Shown here one piece after another: positions 8,074 through 18,280 of a stretch of DNA of 64,000 bases (the stretch's first letter is position 1; each line of letters opens with the position of its first letter). Source of the stretch: Paenibacillus sp. W2I17 (GTDB taxonomy: Bacteria > Bacillota > Bacilli > Paenibacillales > Paenibacillaceae); contig NZ_JAUSXM010000001.1 in NCBI RefSeq assembly GCF_030815985.1, positions 4,340,001 to 4,404,000 on the forward strand. The letters are read 5' to 3'. The notes below the pieces were generated by a model, which did not search any database, was not told where the DNA came from, and saw nothing but the letters and a program-made list of their open reading frames with translations. The translations under genes and the position numbers were made by a program.

Positions 8074-10383
8074 ACCTCCACCCCCACCTTCTGGATGTGC
8101 AGACTGCAGGCGGTCCAATCTTTGGAACTACGGCCAACCATGAGCCTGAATTCACCCGCTTCTACGACAGACTGGAGACGAGAGTCGATCAGTGCGAGAT
8201 GTTCTTTTTGCACAGGGAATGTAACGGTCTGGGTCTGTCCTGGCTCCAGATGAATTTTACGAAAACCCTTAAGTGACATTTCAGCCCGCGTAACCGAAGC
8301 CGACACATCCGTGATGTACAACTGCACAACCTCGCTTCCCGATACCGCTCCGGTATTCGTGACTTCAACCATCACCTGTGCTTCATCGTCCGGGCCGATG
8401 ACTTCTGGCATTACTCTTACATTCTCGTATTTGAATTCGGTATAACTCAGTCCGTGTCCAAACGGATACTGCGGCGCCAGATCCATCTCCAGATACCGCT
8501 TGCCACGAGTGCGTTTGGCATGATAGTAGACCGGAAGTTGCCCAACATGCTTGGGAATGGAGACGGTAAGGCGCCCCGATGGATTCACATCGCCAAACAG
8601 AATATCTGCAATGGCGTTACCACCTTCCTGTCCGGGGTACCACGCTTCCACAATGGCATGGACATGCTCATCAATCCAAGGTTCAGCAATGGGTCGGCCG
8701 TTAATATAAACCACGATAACAGGTTTCCCCAGCTTATGTACCTCCTGCACCAGCTCCAATTGAACACCCATGAGATTCAGGGAAGCCCGGTCAATGCCCT
8801 CGCCACACTCCATGTCGTTCCATGGATCATCGGTCACCACTGAAGCACCTGTCCGCAAATCGATCGTACCTTCACCAAAATCGCGAGCGCTGGAACCACC
8901 CATCACCATCACGATGACATCCGCCTGTTCCGCACAGGCGAGCGCTTGCGCAAAACCTTTCTCTGGAATCGCCTTTAATCCGGCAGCCAGGTGCGTACAA
9001 CACCTGACCCGAATCCGCGCCAAGCTTGCGTGTAATGCCATCCAGTACCGTGACGATCTGTTCTCTCGGCTGTGGCGAGGTATAGTCCCCAAGTTGGTTA
9101 TAGATATGGTTCGCGTTCGGACCAATGACAGCTAGCTTTGTACCTGTTTTGGCAAGCGGAAGAGTATTTCCCTCATTTTTCAGTAAAACAATCCCCTCTT
9201 GTGCAACTTCCCTCGCCAGCTGAGTATGGTCTTCACATCCGATAACCCGCTCTGCAAACTCTGGATCAACGAAAGGCTGTTCGAATAACCCAAGTCTGAA
9301 TTTCATCTCCAGCACCCGCCGCACAGCCAAGTCCAGATCCTTCTCTTCGATTAATCCCTGCTCCAACGCCTGACCGAGATGTTTGCGGTACATGTACCCG
9401 GACATCTCCATGTCTACCCCTGCCTGAAGGGACTGTGCTACAGCCTGCTCCCCGTTCTCAGCGGTGTTATGTCCATGGACCAGCATCTGAATGGCGCCAA
9501 AATCAGTAATCACAAACCCATCAAAACCCCACTGCTCACGCAGAAGGTCATTCAGCAGATACGTACTGGACGTGCAAGGTACCCCATCAATTTCGTTATA
9601 TGCGGTCATCACGGAGCAAGCCCCGGCTTCCACTGCTTTTTTGAACGGCAACAGATCTATTTCATGCAATTCACGTAATCCCATATGCACCGGAGCAGCA
9701 TTACGTCCACCCTCTGAGCTGCCATAAGCCGCAAAATGCTTGAGTGTCGCCACAATTGTCTGGTTGGAATCAAGGCGGTCACCCTGCAGTCCCTTCATCG
9801 CTTCTACTGCAAATTCACCGATTAAGTATGGATCTTCGGCAAAACATTCCTCCGTCCGTCCCCACCTCGGGTCACGCACGACATCAAGCACCGGGGAATA
9901 CGTTGCCGCTCCCCCCTGACTCCGGGTCTCCACAGCGATGGCTTCACACATCTTGCGGTATAACTCCATATTCCATGTGCTGCCCACCATTATCGGTACC
10001 GGAAAAACTGTTGCCCCGATCGCCATATGCCCGTGGGAACACTCTTCTCCGAACAAAATGGGTATGCCCAGCCGAGAATGCTCCATGGCATACTGCTGAA
10101 TGACATTTGTGGCAACGGCTCCCTGCCGTGGAGTAAGCCCCGTTTCCAGCGTCACTTCAGTCCATGGATCGGCCCGAAGCACACCATACAGAGAACCGAC
10201 ACCGCCCTGTTCCATGTCCGCTTTGAACTCTTCCGTCACCTGTACTGTACCATCAGCTGCTTTATCATACGTCTTCCATCCCATGGGCTGAATGAGTTGT
10301 CCAATCTTCTCTGCCGTTGTCATCCGTCCGATCAGATCCTGAACCCGCTCCTGAATGGGAAGCGAAGCATCTTTATAGTCCAT
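8070..10383 (-). pseudogene. GH3 beta-glucosidase/beta-xylosidase-like, single-base frameshift
   Basis: Two overlapping reading frames together make one GH3 enzyme. The first frame (from the ATG at 10381-10383, AAGGAG nine bases upstream) has the (beta/alpha)8 barrel with GAATYSPVLDVVRDPRWGRT and VITDFGA, where Asp294 is the expected nucleophile. It passes into a nonsense tail after IKGDSRE. The second frame resumes with GFAQALACAEQADVIVMVMG and carries the alpha/beta sandwich and an FnIII-like C-terminal domain. Removing one A from the AAA run at 8958-8960 restores about 770 aa, the normal size. The C-terminal frame and the ATGA coupling to GH38 are well kept, so the defect is recent or a sequencing error. 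No signal peptide. Confidence 0.85.
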
Positions 10384-10428
10384 ATGCACATTCTCCTTAT
10401 GCGTTCGGAATTAGTTAGGTGCAAGCAC

Positions 10429-12648
10429 TCACATGGCTTTGCGGTAGTCACTTGGTGCCACACCCACCACGTTCTTGAAAGCCCGGTTGAAGGAATTATA
10501 GTTTGTGTATCCCACTTCCTCACTGATCTCCTGAATAGCCTTATCCGTCTCCTGCATGAGCAGCTTGGCTTTTTCGATGCGATGGCTAATGAGCAGATCC
10601 ACAAACTTCTCCCCAATCTCATCCTTGAAAAGCTTGCTCAGATACTTCGGATTAATATCGAATAGATCACTAAGGTAGTTCAGTGAAAGATCTGGATTGT
10701 TGTAATGCTCTTCGATGTATTTGCGAATCTCCAAAATATGTGATCTGTGTTTTCGGGAACAATGCAGCGTCTGCATCTGCAGCGCCAGTTCCCTGAACCC
10801 TTCCCAACACAGCTCACGCAGATCGTCTAACGTCTCCCAGCCCTCAAGCCTTGGAAGAAGCGGGGTGAATATAGCAGCCCATGACTCCTGATATTCCCGT
10901 GGAAGTTCGGCGAATTCCCGATTGTAATGTTGAAATAACAATTGGATTGTATTCATAATCTCCTGACGGGACAGAACGGACTCACTAATTTGTTCAAACA
11001 GTCTTTCAAAATGCTTTTCCCACACATCGTCCGATAAACGCATCGCCTGTACCAGCAGTGAGATGGTCTTCAGGAACTCATATACATCATTGGTCGAATT
11101 CGGCACATCACTACACGGAATGATGCGATTTATCCCCAGTACAGCCTTGTACTCCAGCGCGTGCACAGCTTCTTTCAATGAAGCTCTCAACCCCCGAATA
11201 TCGACAGCAACCCGACCAACACCAATGGTCACGGTGAAGTTCAGATACTGATCGATTCTGTCTAAATAACCAGTGAGCAATCGATGCTCGGTCTCCTCAG
11301 CTTGATCCATTTCTGGAATCCAGAGGATGGCGTACAGACGCTGATCGGAGATCCATTCAGCCCATACTTCTGTTCCTTCATGGCGGGCACTCTCCTGCAG
11401 AATACTGGATAACACAAATTTCAGGAGGGATTGGTCCTGATCATGATACTCCTTCACAAATGCATCATACCGATCCATCTCAACTACCATGACGGCCCAA
11501 CGATGCTCCAGCTCAGGCAGTTTGAACTTCTTCATCTCCGCTGTCAGCTCCGTGCTTGTAAAGTCTCGTGTGCCCTCCAGCAACTCCTGAAAGAACATTT
11601 TTTTCTGCAAAATCAGATTCTCTTCATGCTCCTCCTGATATTGCCTCGTCTGATCAATCATGCGTTCCAGTGTTGTATGGATGAATCGGAACTCATTCTC
11701 CTTGCCATAGTTCAGTCCAGATTGCTTCTGCGAAGAGACGGTCTGAATTAATGTGACAATCTGCTGAATCGGCTTGTAGTTTCTGCGGGTCACATAGATC
11801 ACCCATACCACACCAATCAACACAACCACTACAGCAAAAGCAAACCAGATATTATAAAATTGCAGAGTCCATTTGACGATTTTTCCATTATTGAGACCTG
11901 TCTGCACCTTCCAACCGCTATAACTCGACGTAAATTCGGAGAAGACTTCTCCCGACGCGGTTTTAGTAGAAGCTGCAGCCCCTCCTGGCATGCTGCTATC
12001 CCACAGATTGCCGCCCGAACGGTTGAAGATGTTCACAAACGTAAATTCCGGATCATACATCTGCATAATGGATTTTCTCAGGGTACTCAGGTCCACGTTT
12101 GTGACCACAAGTCCTTTGCCGTTTCCTACACTGCGCACAATCGTAATCACTTGCTCAGTCGCTTGCGATGGAAAAGCCCGGAACGCTCGTGCTCCTGCCC
12201 ATTTCTGTTCATCCCTCGTCCGGCTGTCTGCAATAAAGTCTGCATCCGGGAACTCTTCAATCGGAACAGCCTTCCCGTTACTGAAGACCGTGCCATCCCC
12301 GTATCGAACGAGATAAATCGAATCAATCAGCGGATACTCTATTTTCAATTCATCAACCACCTGGACCGCCTGAATGCCGGCATACACATCATCGCTGCCA
12401 GATACCGAGAAATAATTCTTCAAGTTAGGGTTGGTCAAAATCTCACGCAGTACCTTGAAGTCGATGGAACGCAGGGAGTTGTCCAGATATTGCGTGACCT
12501 GAGAGGCCAGAAATTCATTGGCCTTGAGCGCTTCTCTACGGTTCTGTTCATTGAATACTTGAAAGAAAATAAAGAATAGAATGGTCGTCACAATAAAGAA
12601 AACAGGCAGATACGATAACAGCAAACGTCTAAACCAATTGTTGTTCAT
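10429..12648 (-). CDS. membrane-anchored AraC family sensor-regulator
   Basis: About 739 aa from the ATG at 12646-12648 (GGGGGG nine bases upstream). The layout is: TM helix near residues 9-31 (LLLSYLPVFFIVTTILFFIFF), an extracytoplasmic sensor region of about 240 residues (Cache-like), a second TM (FAFAVVVVLIGVVWVIYV), a linker with coiled-coil character, and a C-terminal pair of AraC HTH motifs (LSLNYLSDLFDINPKYLSKL and IQEISEEVGYTNYNSFNRAF). This single-protein architecture (YesS-like) senses extracellular sugars or importer components and activates neighbouring glycan genes directly. It lies between the importer operon and the GH3-GH38-isomerase genes and starts 45 bases before GH3, so it probably regulates both flanks. 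Confidence 0.93.
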   Translation of the reverse strand: MNNNWFRRLLLSYLPVFFIVTTILFFIFFQVFNEQNRREALKANEFLASQVTQYLDNSLRSIDFKVLREILTNPNLKNYFSVSGSDDVYAGIQAVQVVDELKIEYPLIDSIYLVRYGDGTVFSNGKAVPIEEFPDADFIADSRTRDEQKWAGARAFRAFPSQATEQVITIVRSVGNGKGLVVTNVDLSTLRKSIMQMYDPEFTFVNIFNRSGGNLWDSSMPGGAAASTKTASGEVFSEFTSSYSGWKVQTGLNNGKIVKWTLQFYNIWFAFAVVVVLIGVVWVIYVTRRNYKPIQQIVTLIQTVSSQKQSGLNYGKENEFRFIHTTLERMIDQTRQYQEEHEENLILQKKMFFQELLEGTRDFTSTELTAEMKKFKLPELEHRWAVMVVEMDRYDAFVKEYHDQDQSLLKFVLSSILQESARHEGTEVWAEWISDQRLYAILWIPEMDQAEETEHRLLTGYLDRIDQYLNFTVTIGVGRVAVDIRGLRASLKEAVHALEYKAVLGINRIIPCSDVPNSTNDVYEFLKTISLLVQAMRLSDDVWEKHFERLFEQISESVLSRQEIMNTIQLLFQHYNREFAELPREYQESWAAIFTPLLPRLEGWETLDDLRELCWEGFRELALQMQTLHCSRKHRSHILEIRKYIEEHYNNPDLSLNYLSDLFDINPKYLSKLFKDEIGEKFVDLLISHRIEKAKLLMQETDKAIQEISEEVGYTNYNSFNRAFKNVVGVAPSDYRKAM

Positions 12649-12773
12649 CTCCGAGATCCCCCCACCGTTACTGTTCATGCTGAATGACGACAAACATCTG
12701 TGCTGATCGCTAATTTTCCATAAATATTCAGTACATTATATCGGATGACGTGGGGTTGTCATAGGAGAAGACC

Positions 12774-12800
12774 GTCCCGGTCACGGGTGACAGACGGGAC
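12774..12800 (-). terminator. hairpin after the binding-protein gene
   Basis: GTCCCG / CGGGAC forms the outer stem and GTCAC / GTGAC an inner one, 25 bases beyond the stop of the solute-binding protein gene. The following tract (GGTCTTCTCC on the minus strand) is only moderately U-rich, so partial read-through into the AraC gene is possible. Confidence 0.5.
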
Positions 12801-12823
12801 AGCCTCTATATTGAATCCTCCAA

Positions 12824-14461
12824 TTATTGATTCTTCTCAATGGCACGCTGGTAGATCTCAAGGTAATTACTCAGTCCGAGACCATCGAAGCCTTTGACAT
12901 ACGAATCCCATTCCTTTTCAATGCTCTTGCTGCCAATAATGAACTGTGCCATATTCGTCTGCACATAATCCTTGATGGCCGTAGTCAGTTGTGCAGCTGA
13001 TTCCGTATCCTCTGGACGAATAAATACGTTCGCAGGGTATACTTCTTTGGGTGCATAAGGTTCATACACATTGGTTGCTTGAGCCAGACGTGTACCATAA
13101 CCCTCTGCTTCTAAAGGATTCTGTCCTTCCGCAAACAGATTACGGAACGTGTTGGACAAGTCATGTGCTCCGATCTGTGACCAACTCTCGTTCACAACAA
13201 CGTTTGGATCACGCTCAGGCAGGTTGTAGTAGCTGTATTTGGCCGGCTCGCCATTGATGTTTTTCTCATCGGCATCTGCCTTCTTCCAGCCCTTGCCTTC
13301 AGTTGGTCCATACTCCGCGTACAGCGCACCTTCTTCACTGAACATGTAGTCTACGATTTTGATGGCGGCAATCTGCTGTGCTTCTGTCGCTTTGTTCGTG
13401 ATGGCAAACTCAAACTCACCTACGCTCTGCGTGGCGCCTGTCGTCTGCACTCCATCCGGTCCTTTCAATGGAGGAACGATCTCCCAGTGCTGGTGACGGG
13501 TGATATCTTTGTCATAAGTATTCACGAGATAACTGACCAGCGCCGTTGTAATGGAGCCGACCACTTCATCGCCTTCCTTGTTGCCCAGCTGTCCAATCGC
13601 CTGATCGTTCTGTGTAAAAGAAGCCGGATCAATCAGGCCATCTGCATAGAGCTTGTTCATGTACTCCAGCCCTTTCTTCCAGCCTTCCTGATTGGCGGCA
13701 AAACTCACCTTGCCATCGTTCACGATCAGGTATTTGTCGTTATCATTGTATATAAAGCTATTCATCAGGTAGGCATCAATGTTGCCATTCCATACATACT
13801 TGTTCGGTGCGCCCGTGAGTGGAATCTCGTCCGCTTTCCCGTTACCGTTTGGATCTTGTGTCTTAAACGCCTTCAGAACGGTATAAAGTTCATCAGTTGT
13901 GGTTGGCATTTTCAGACCCAGATTATCGAGCCATTCCGTGTTGATCCAGTATTTCTGTGCATACGTACAGTGGTAACATTCATTGAAGATCGGCAGCGCA
14001 TAGATGTTGCCGTCCGGTGCCGTGATGGCTTCTTTGAAGTATGGCTTCTCTTCCATAATCTTGGTCAGATTCGGACCATACTCCTTAATCAGATCCTGTA
14101 GCGGAAGGAACACGCCCTGTTTTCCATAGGTTTGAAGGTCTGAGGTGGTGAACTTGCCGTGAAGAAACACTTCCGGATAATCACCACTAGCCAGCAGCAA
14201 TTGTCTGCGATCCTGCAAAGCATCCGTTGGGGCCAGATCCCATTTTAGGGTAACGTCGAACTTGTCTTCGATAAATTGGGTAAATTCATTCTCTTCCATG
14301 GACGCTTTGCCTTGCGGAGCAAAGAGAGTCATGGTTACAGGACCGCCGCTCTCCCCGCTACCGTCGCTACTTCCACCCGATTCCTCGGATGAACTGCACG
14401 CGGACAACAAAGCCATCGAAGCAAAGACCAGAAACAACATCGAAATCCAAGATTTTCTCAA
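12824..14461 (-). CDS. extracellular solute-binding lipoprotein of an LplA-type sugar importer
   Basis: Starts at the TTG at 14459-14461, preceded by AAGGAGGA. The 545-aa product has a lipoprotein signal peptide with lipobox LLSAC (Cys22), then a Ser/Gly-rich linker and the long (about 520-aa) family-1 solute-binding fold typical of LplA/YtcQ proteins. It contains the calcium-loop-like sequence DPNGNGKADEIPLTG near residue 190. It should be anchored outside the membrane and deliver oligosaccharides to the two permeases encoded upstream. Transcription order is permease B, permease C, binding protein. A stem-loop in the 129-base gap before the gene may modulate its expression relative to the permeases. 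The ligand is unknown. Confidence 0.93.
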   Translation of the reverse strand: MRKSWISMLFLVFASMALLSACSSSEESGGSSDGSGESGGPVTMTLFAPQGKASMEENEFTQFIEDKFDVTLKWDLAPTDALQDRRQLLLASGDYPEVFLHGKFTTSDLQTYGKQGVFLPLQDLIKEYGPNLTKIMEEKPYFKEAITAPDGNIYALPIFNECYHCTYAQKYWINTEWLDNLGLKMPTTTDELYTVLKAFKTQDPNGNGKADEIPLTGAPNKYVWNGNIDAYLMNSFIYNDNDKYLIVNDGKVSFAANQEGWKKGLEYMNKLYADGLIDPASFTQNDQAIGQLGNKEGDEVVGSITTALVSYLVNTYDKDITRHQHWEIVPPLKGPDGVQTTGATQSVGEFEFAITNKATEAQQIAAIKIVDYMFSEEGALYAEYGPTEGKGWKKADADEKNINGEPAKYSYYNLPERDPNVVVNESWSQIGAHDLSNTFRNLFAEGQNPLEAEGYGTRLAQATNVYEPYAPKEVYPANVFIRPEDTESAAQLTTAIKDYVQTNMAQFIIGSKSIEKEWDSYVKGFDGLGLSNYLEIYQRAIEKNQ

Positions 14462-14532
14462 TCTGACTCCTCCTTTTTGTTCATAACGGCAAATTATTGA
14501 CTTGTAGTGCACGTGTATAAAATCGATCCCGG

Positions 14533-14578
14533 AAGCCGGCGTGTTCCTTCCACCTCCTTTCAAGAGGCAACCGGGCTT
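14533..14578 (-). other. intercistronic stem-loop between permease and binding-protein genes
   Basis: On the minus strand AAGCCCGG pairs with CCGGCTT (one bulge) around a purine-rich loop that includes AAAGGAGGTGG. Such a structure in a permease/binding-protein gap could stabilise the downstream binding-protein message. The AGGAGG in the loop has no start codon at proper distance. Confidence 0.35.
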
Positions 14579-14590
14579 AACTCACTAGGA

Positions 14591-15499
14591 TTAACCTTTG
14601 AGGGAACCAACCATGACCCCTTTGACAAAATGCTTCTGTACAAATGGATACATGATCAGAATTGGAATACTCGCCACAACGATCAGTGCATATTTCAACA
14701 CCTGCTCGAAGCCTTGGTCCCGCATCTGTTGGCTGGTATTGGCGAGCATCGCCGGATCAGCCGCGTTCAGGATAAGCAGATTGCGAAGCACGTATTGTAG
14801 AGGGAACAATTTCTCGGAACGCAGGTAGATCAATGCATCAAAGTACGCATTCCAGTGACCTACGGCATACATGAGTGTCATGACTGCCAGAATGGGCTTT
14901 GATAAGGGAAGAACTACGCTGATCAGATACCGGATATCCCGGCAACCGTCCATTTCCGCGGCCTCCCCGAGTTCTTCCGGGATGGAAGATTGGAAGAAAG
15001 TCCTTGCCACGATGACCTGGAACACCGCGAGCGCCCCGGGCAACCACATCGCCCAGCGTGTATCCAGCAGGTGCAAATCCTTCATCAACAAGTAGGTGGG
15101 AATCAGACCACCATCAAAGAACATCGTGATCATCATGAAAATAATGATGGCCCCTCGTCCATAGAACGATTTGCGTGACAAAGGATATGCCAGCATGACG
15201 GTCAGCACTACGTTAATGAACGTACCCACCACGGTGTAAATGATCGTGTTATAGAAACCGAGCATAAGCTGTTGGCTTTTGAAAATGGAGATGTACGCCT
15301 TGAAGTTAAAGTCTACCGGGAACAGCCACACCTGACCGGATGTCACGGCTCGTGAAGAGCTAAACGAAGAACTGATGATATACAAGAGCGGGTAAAACAC
15401 CGTTAGCAGTATGGCAAACAGAAAGATGTAGTTAAGTATCATGAAAATGCGGTCACCAAGCGGGTCCTTGATCCGGTTACGATTAATCAGGTTGAACAT
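14591..15499 (-). CDS. carbohydrate ABC transporter permease, LplC/YtcP-type
   Basis: A 302-aa MalG-like permease with six predicted TM helices, starting with a short cytoplasmic RNRIKDPLGDRIFMILNY segment and TM1 (FAILLTVFYPLLYIISSSF). The EAA cytoplasmic loop that docks the ATPase is intact: ELGEAAEMDGCRDIRYLISV. It begins 15 bases after the stop of the partner permease gene, with AAGGAGGAG ahead of the ATG. It forms the translocation pore with the protein encoded at 15515-16492. No ATP-binding subunit is encoded in the window; an MsmX-type shared ATPase is the usual solution in this group. Confidence 0.94.
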   Translation of the reverse strand: MFNLINRNRIKDPLGDRIFMILNYIFLFAILLTVFYPLLYIISSSFSSSRAVTSGQVWLFPVDFNFKAYISIFKSQQLMLGFYNTIIYTVVGTFINVVLTVMLAYPLSRKSFYGRGAIIIFMMITMFFDGGLIPTYLLMKDLHLLDTRWAMWLPGALAVFQVIVARTFFQSSIPEELGEAAEMDGCRDIRYLISVVLPLSKPILAVMTLMYAVGHWNAYFDALIYLRSEKLFPLQYVLRNLLILNAADPAMLANTSQQMRDQGFEQVLKYALIVVASIPILIMYPFVQKHFVKGVMVGSLKG

Positions 15500-15514
15500 G
15501 GATAAGCTCCTCCT

Positions 15515-16492
15515 TTACCACAAGCTGTTCTGGGATACTTTGCGCGATATGCCGTTGACGATAACCAGCAGGATCAGGTTGATAATGGAGTTGAAGAACC
15601 CAACTGCCGAGGAGAAGCTGAAATTGGCTCCGATCAGACCCACCTTGTACACATACGTGGAGATGACCTCCGAAGCGCTTGTGTTGAGTGGATTCTGCAT
15701 CAGGTATATTTTCTCAAAGCCCACGCCCATAATGCTGCCCAGACTCAGAATCAGCATGATAACGGTGACTGGAACGAGCGATGGGAGGTCGATGTGCCAT
15801 ATTTTTCGAAGCCTTGATGCACCGTCCATCTTTGCTGCTTCATAGAGAGATGGATCAACACCGGCAAGAGCTGCGATATATATAATTGATGAATATCCCA
15901 TGCCCTGCCATACTCCGGACCAGACATAGATCGATTTGAAGTATTCCGGGATGCCCATGAAGTTGGTCATCGGGAAGCCGAGCAGTGTGAACAGCTTGTC
16001 TACCACGCCGACATGCGGGGAAAGCATCAGAATGATAATGGATACCATAACAACCGTTGAGATAAAATGCGGAGCGTAGGTAACCATCTGCACGGTCTTT
16101 TTGAAGTAACCCGTTCGAATCTCATTCAGCGCCAGCGCCAGAAGGATCGGAATGGGGAAACCAGCAATTAAGGAATAAAAGCTGATGCCTATCGTGTTTT
16201 TGATTAACAGCCAAAAGTTTGGAGATTGGAAGAAGGCTTCAAAGTGTTTCAATCCGACCCACGGGCTTCCCCAGATTCCTTTGACTACATTGAAGTCCTT
16301 GAAGGCGATCTGGACACCCACCATAGGAATGTACTTGAAGATCAACAGATACAATACCGGGGGCAGCACGAGCAGGTAGAGCTCCCAGTGTTTCTTGAGG
16401 CTTTTGATGAATGGATGCTGCCGCTTGGGCTCCACATGTTTCCTCTGTTGGAGTTCCATCTTGGCGGGTATGCTTTCCGTAGCTCGACTCAT
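15515..16492 (-). CDS. carbohydrate ABC transporter permease, LplB/YteP-type
   Basis: About 325 aa from the ATG at 16490-16492 (AAGGAG eight bases upstream; an in-frame GTG at 16501 is less well placed). A positively charged N-terminal 35-residue segment is followed by six TM helices, the first being LYLLVLPPVLYLLIFKYIP. The EAA loop reads LYEAAKMDGASRLRKIWHID. First gene of the importer operon, preceded by a 314-base promoter region and by the terminator of the upstream fucosidase gene. Function: import of an oligosaccharide together with the LplC-type partner and the lipoprotein at 12824-14461. Confidence 0.94.
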   Translation of the reverse strand: MSRATESIPAKMELQQRKHVEPKRQHPFIKSLKKHWELYLLVLPPVLYLLIFKYIPMVGVQIAFKDFNVVKGIWGSPWVGLKHFEAFFQSPNFWLLIKNTIGISFYSLIAGFPIPILLALALNEIRTGYFKKTVQMVTYAPHFISTVVMVSIIILMLSPHVGVVDKLFTLLGFPMTNFMGIPEYFKSIYVWSGVWQGMGYSSIIYIAALAGVDPSLYEAAKMDGASRLRKIWHIDLPSLVPVTVIMLILSLGSIMGVGFEKIYLMQNPLNTSASEVISTYVYKVGLIGANFSFSSAVGFFNSIINLILLVIVNGISRKVSQNSLW

Positions 16493-16608
16493 TTGCGTCA
16501 CTCCTTCTACACCTCAAGTGTAATAATACATTACATTTACATCCCTTAAACATCCTTTTTTCTGTTCCAAGTTCCTTGTTTAACAAAGATGATGTAAACA
16601 TTCATATC

Positions 16609-16622
16609 AGGTAGCGCTTTCT
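16609..16622. promoter_or_regulatory. candidate catabolite-responsive element
   Basis: AGGTAGCGCTTTCT (reverse AGAAAGCGCTACCT) matches the CcpA site TGWAANCGNTNWCA at about 11 of 14 positions. It lies 117 bases upstream of the importer operon start. The rest of 16493-16760 shows no gene. Confidence 0.3.
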
Positions 16623-16759
16623 TGATTTGATAGTACCTCGTACAGTAATCTTTTATCAATTTGCAATTTTCTCCGACTTCTCTTTATTCTAAAAACCCTT
16701 ATGTTTCAAGCGATTTCGGGCCATTTCTATTGGGAATTATGTCCCTTATGTATGAATAT

Positions 16760-16796
16760 AAAAATCCCGGAGGCTGTTATATCTCCCCCGGAATTG
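16760..16796 (-). terminator. Rho-independent terminator of the GH29 gene
   Basis: On the minus strand AATTCCGGGGG pairs with CCTCCGGGATT (about 11 bp with wobbles) around an 11-base loop and is followed by TTTTTATA. It begins about 10 bases after the fucosidase stop codon, separating it from the importer operon. Confidence 0.7.
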
Positions 16797-16806
16797 ACAT
16801 GGTATT

Positions 16807-18219
16807 CTATGCGCTTGTGATCAATCTGAACGTATGTGTGATCGGCGCTTCACTCGTTGCAGCGGATTGGGGCAGATCCACAAGAAGTCCATCTTCCGTC
16901 TGCTGATACGAAAGTACGTCATCGCTACCGACGAGTTCGATCCGCTCTACCTTTTCCAGATAAGGAATGATTAACTGTGGTTGTACGGTCTCATTCTCGT
17001 TTCGGTATATCCGGAAGGCATATACGGTGTTGATCTCTTCTTTCTGTGTGAAAGCCCAATCTTTCGTGAAATATGGCCCGCAGATCCGGGTTCCATAGAC
17101 GCCTTCTCCATGAGTACCCAACCATTCTCCGAGGCCCTTGATGCCTCGAATTGCCCCTTTTGGCAGACGCCCATCGGGCTGTGGTCCTACATTCAGCGCC
17201 AGGTTACCGCCCTTGGACACGACTTCAAGCAGAATATGTGCCAGCTGTCTTCCCGTTTTATATTGATCATCGAATCCAAAAGCAAAGGAGTTACCCACGG
17301 TAATACAGCTTTCCCATGGAATGTTCATCGGATGTTCCGGTATGGTCTGCTCGGGGGTAACGATATTCTCATACGGCCCACCCACGGTGCGATCTGCGGA
17401 CAGGAGCCAAGGCTGGGTGGTCTGACGCGCCTGTTCCACGACTTCACCAAGCCTGATATCCTGACCGTGGCGACCTTCGCGCACCCAGCCGGCATCCAGC
17501 CACAGACATTCGATCCGTCCGTAATTCGTCAGCAGCTCCATGATCTGCTCATGTGTGAACTCCACGAATTTCTCCCACAGCCACGGATACTTATGGGGAT
17601 CATACGAGGGCCCGCGCCACATATGACGACCACGTTCCATGCCCGGTGCCCAGTAATACGGGGTATGCCAGTCCGCTTTGGAGAAGTACGCTGAGATGCC
17701 GAGTCCTTTGGCCCGGAAAGCGTCAAATAGCGCTCGACAGATGTCTGCATACTTATGGGTATGAAAAGGCGTGTCCTTCCCCGTAATCCGGTAATCCGTC
17801 GTCTTGGTATCCCACATGCAGAAACCGTCATGGTGCTTGGTGGTGAACAGGAAGTATTTGAACCCGTTATCTGCCGCCATCTGTGCCCATTGCTCGGGCT
17901 GGAAGCGAATCGGATTGAAGGTTTTGTTCAGATCGAAATATTCCCGTTTGAAGTCTTCCATGTCATCCGTCCAGTCGATGTCGTCGCGCGACCAATCGCC
18001 ATCCTCGTCGCTTAGCGCCCAGGATTCCACGAGACCAAGCTGGGAATACGGCCCCCAGTGCATCATCAGCCCCAGCTTCTGGTCCTTGAACCACTCCAGC
18101 CGCTCATTCAGCAGTGGATCTTCCGGTTTGATCCACTCTTCCTCTTTGCTAAAATTATGCACGCCGGCTTCGACAATCTGCTCTTCCTTCTCCAGTACGG
18201 TTTCTTTGGTTTCGCTCAT
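16807..18219 (-). CDS. alpha-L-fucosidase, GH29
   Basis: A 470-aa GH29 enzyme. The N-terminal half forms the catalytic barrel with the family stretches GLMMHWGPYSQLG, FLFTTKHHDGFCMWDTKTTDY and RIECLWLDAGW; Asp242 in the last is at the nucleophile position. The C-terminal part (from about residue 370) is a beta-sandwich ending at residue 470. There is no signal peptide, so it should remove fucose from imported oligosaccharides. AAAGGAG lies 10 bases before the ATG. The upstream region holds the tandem repeat block 18281-18690. Specificity (alpha-1,2/1,3/1,4/1,6) cannot be told from sequence. Confidence 0.9.
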   Translation of the reverse strand: MSETKETVLEKEEQIVEAGVHNFSKEEEWIKPEDPLLNERLEWFKDQKLGLMMHWGPYSQLGLVESWALSDEDGDWSRDDIDWTDDMEDFKREYFDLNKTFNPIRFQPEQWAQMAADNGFKYFLFTTKHHDGFCMWDTKTTDYRITGKDTPFHTHKYADICRALFDAFRAKGLGISAYFSKADWHTPYYWAPGMERGRHMWRGPSYDPHKYPWLWEKFVEFTHEQIMELLTNYGRIECLWLDAGWVREGRHGQDIRLGEVVEQARQTTQPWLLSADRTVGGPYENIVTPEQTIPEHPMNIPWESCITVGNSFAFGFDDQYKTGRQLAHILLEVVSKGGNLALNVGPQPDGRLPKGAIRGIKGLGEWLGTHGEGVYGTRICGPYFTKDWAFTQKEEINTVYAFRIYRNENETVQPQLIIPYLEKVERIELVGSDDVLSYQQTEDGLLVDLPQSAATSEAPITHTFRLITSA

Positions 18220-18280
18220 CCTGTTTCATCTCCTTTGGATTAGATAAAAGATAAACCATGCATGTTACGCCTGGTCACTC

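Noticed and set aside
14462..14563. Upstream extension of the solute-binding protein
   Set aside because: The lipoprotein signal begins at the TTG at 14461 with AAGGAGGA; the extension would bury the signal peptide.
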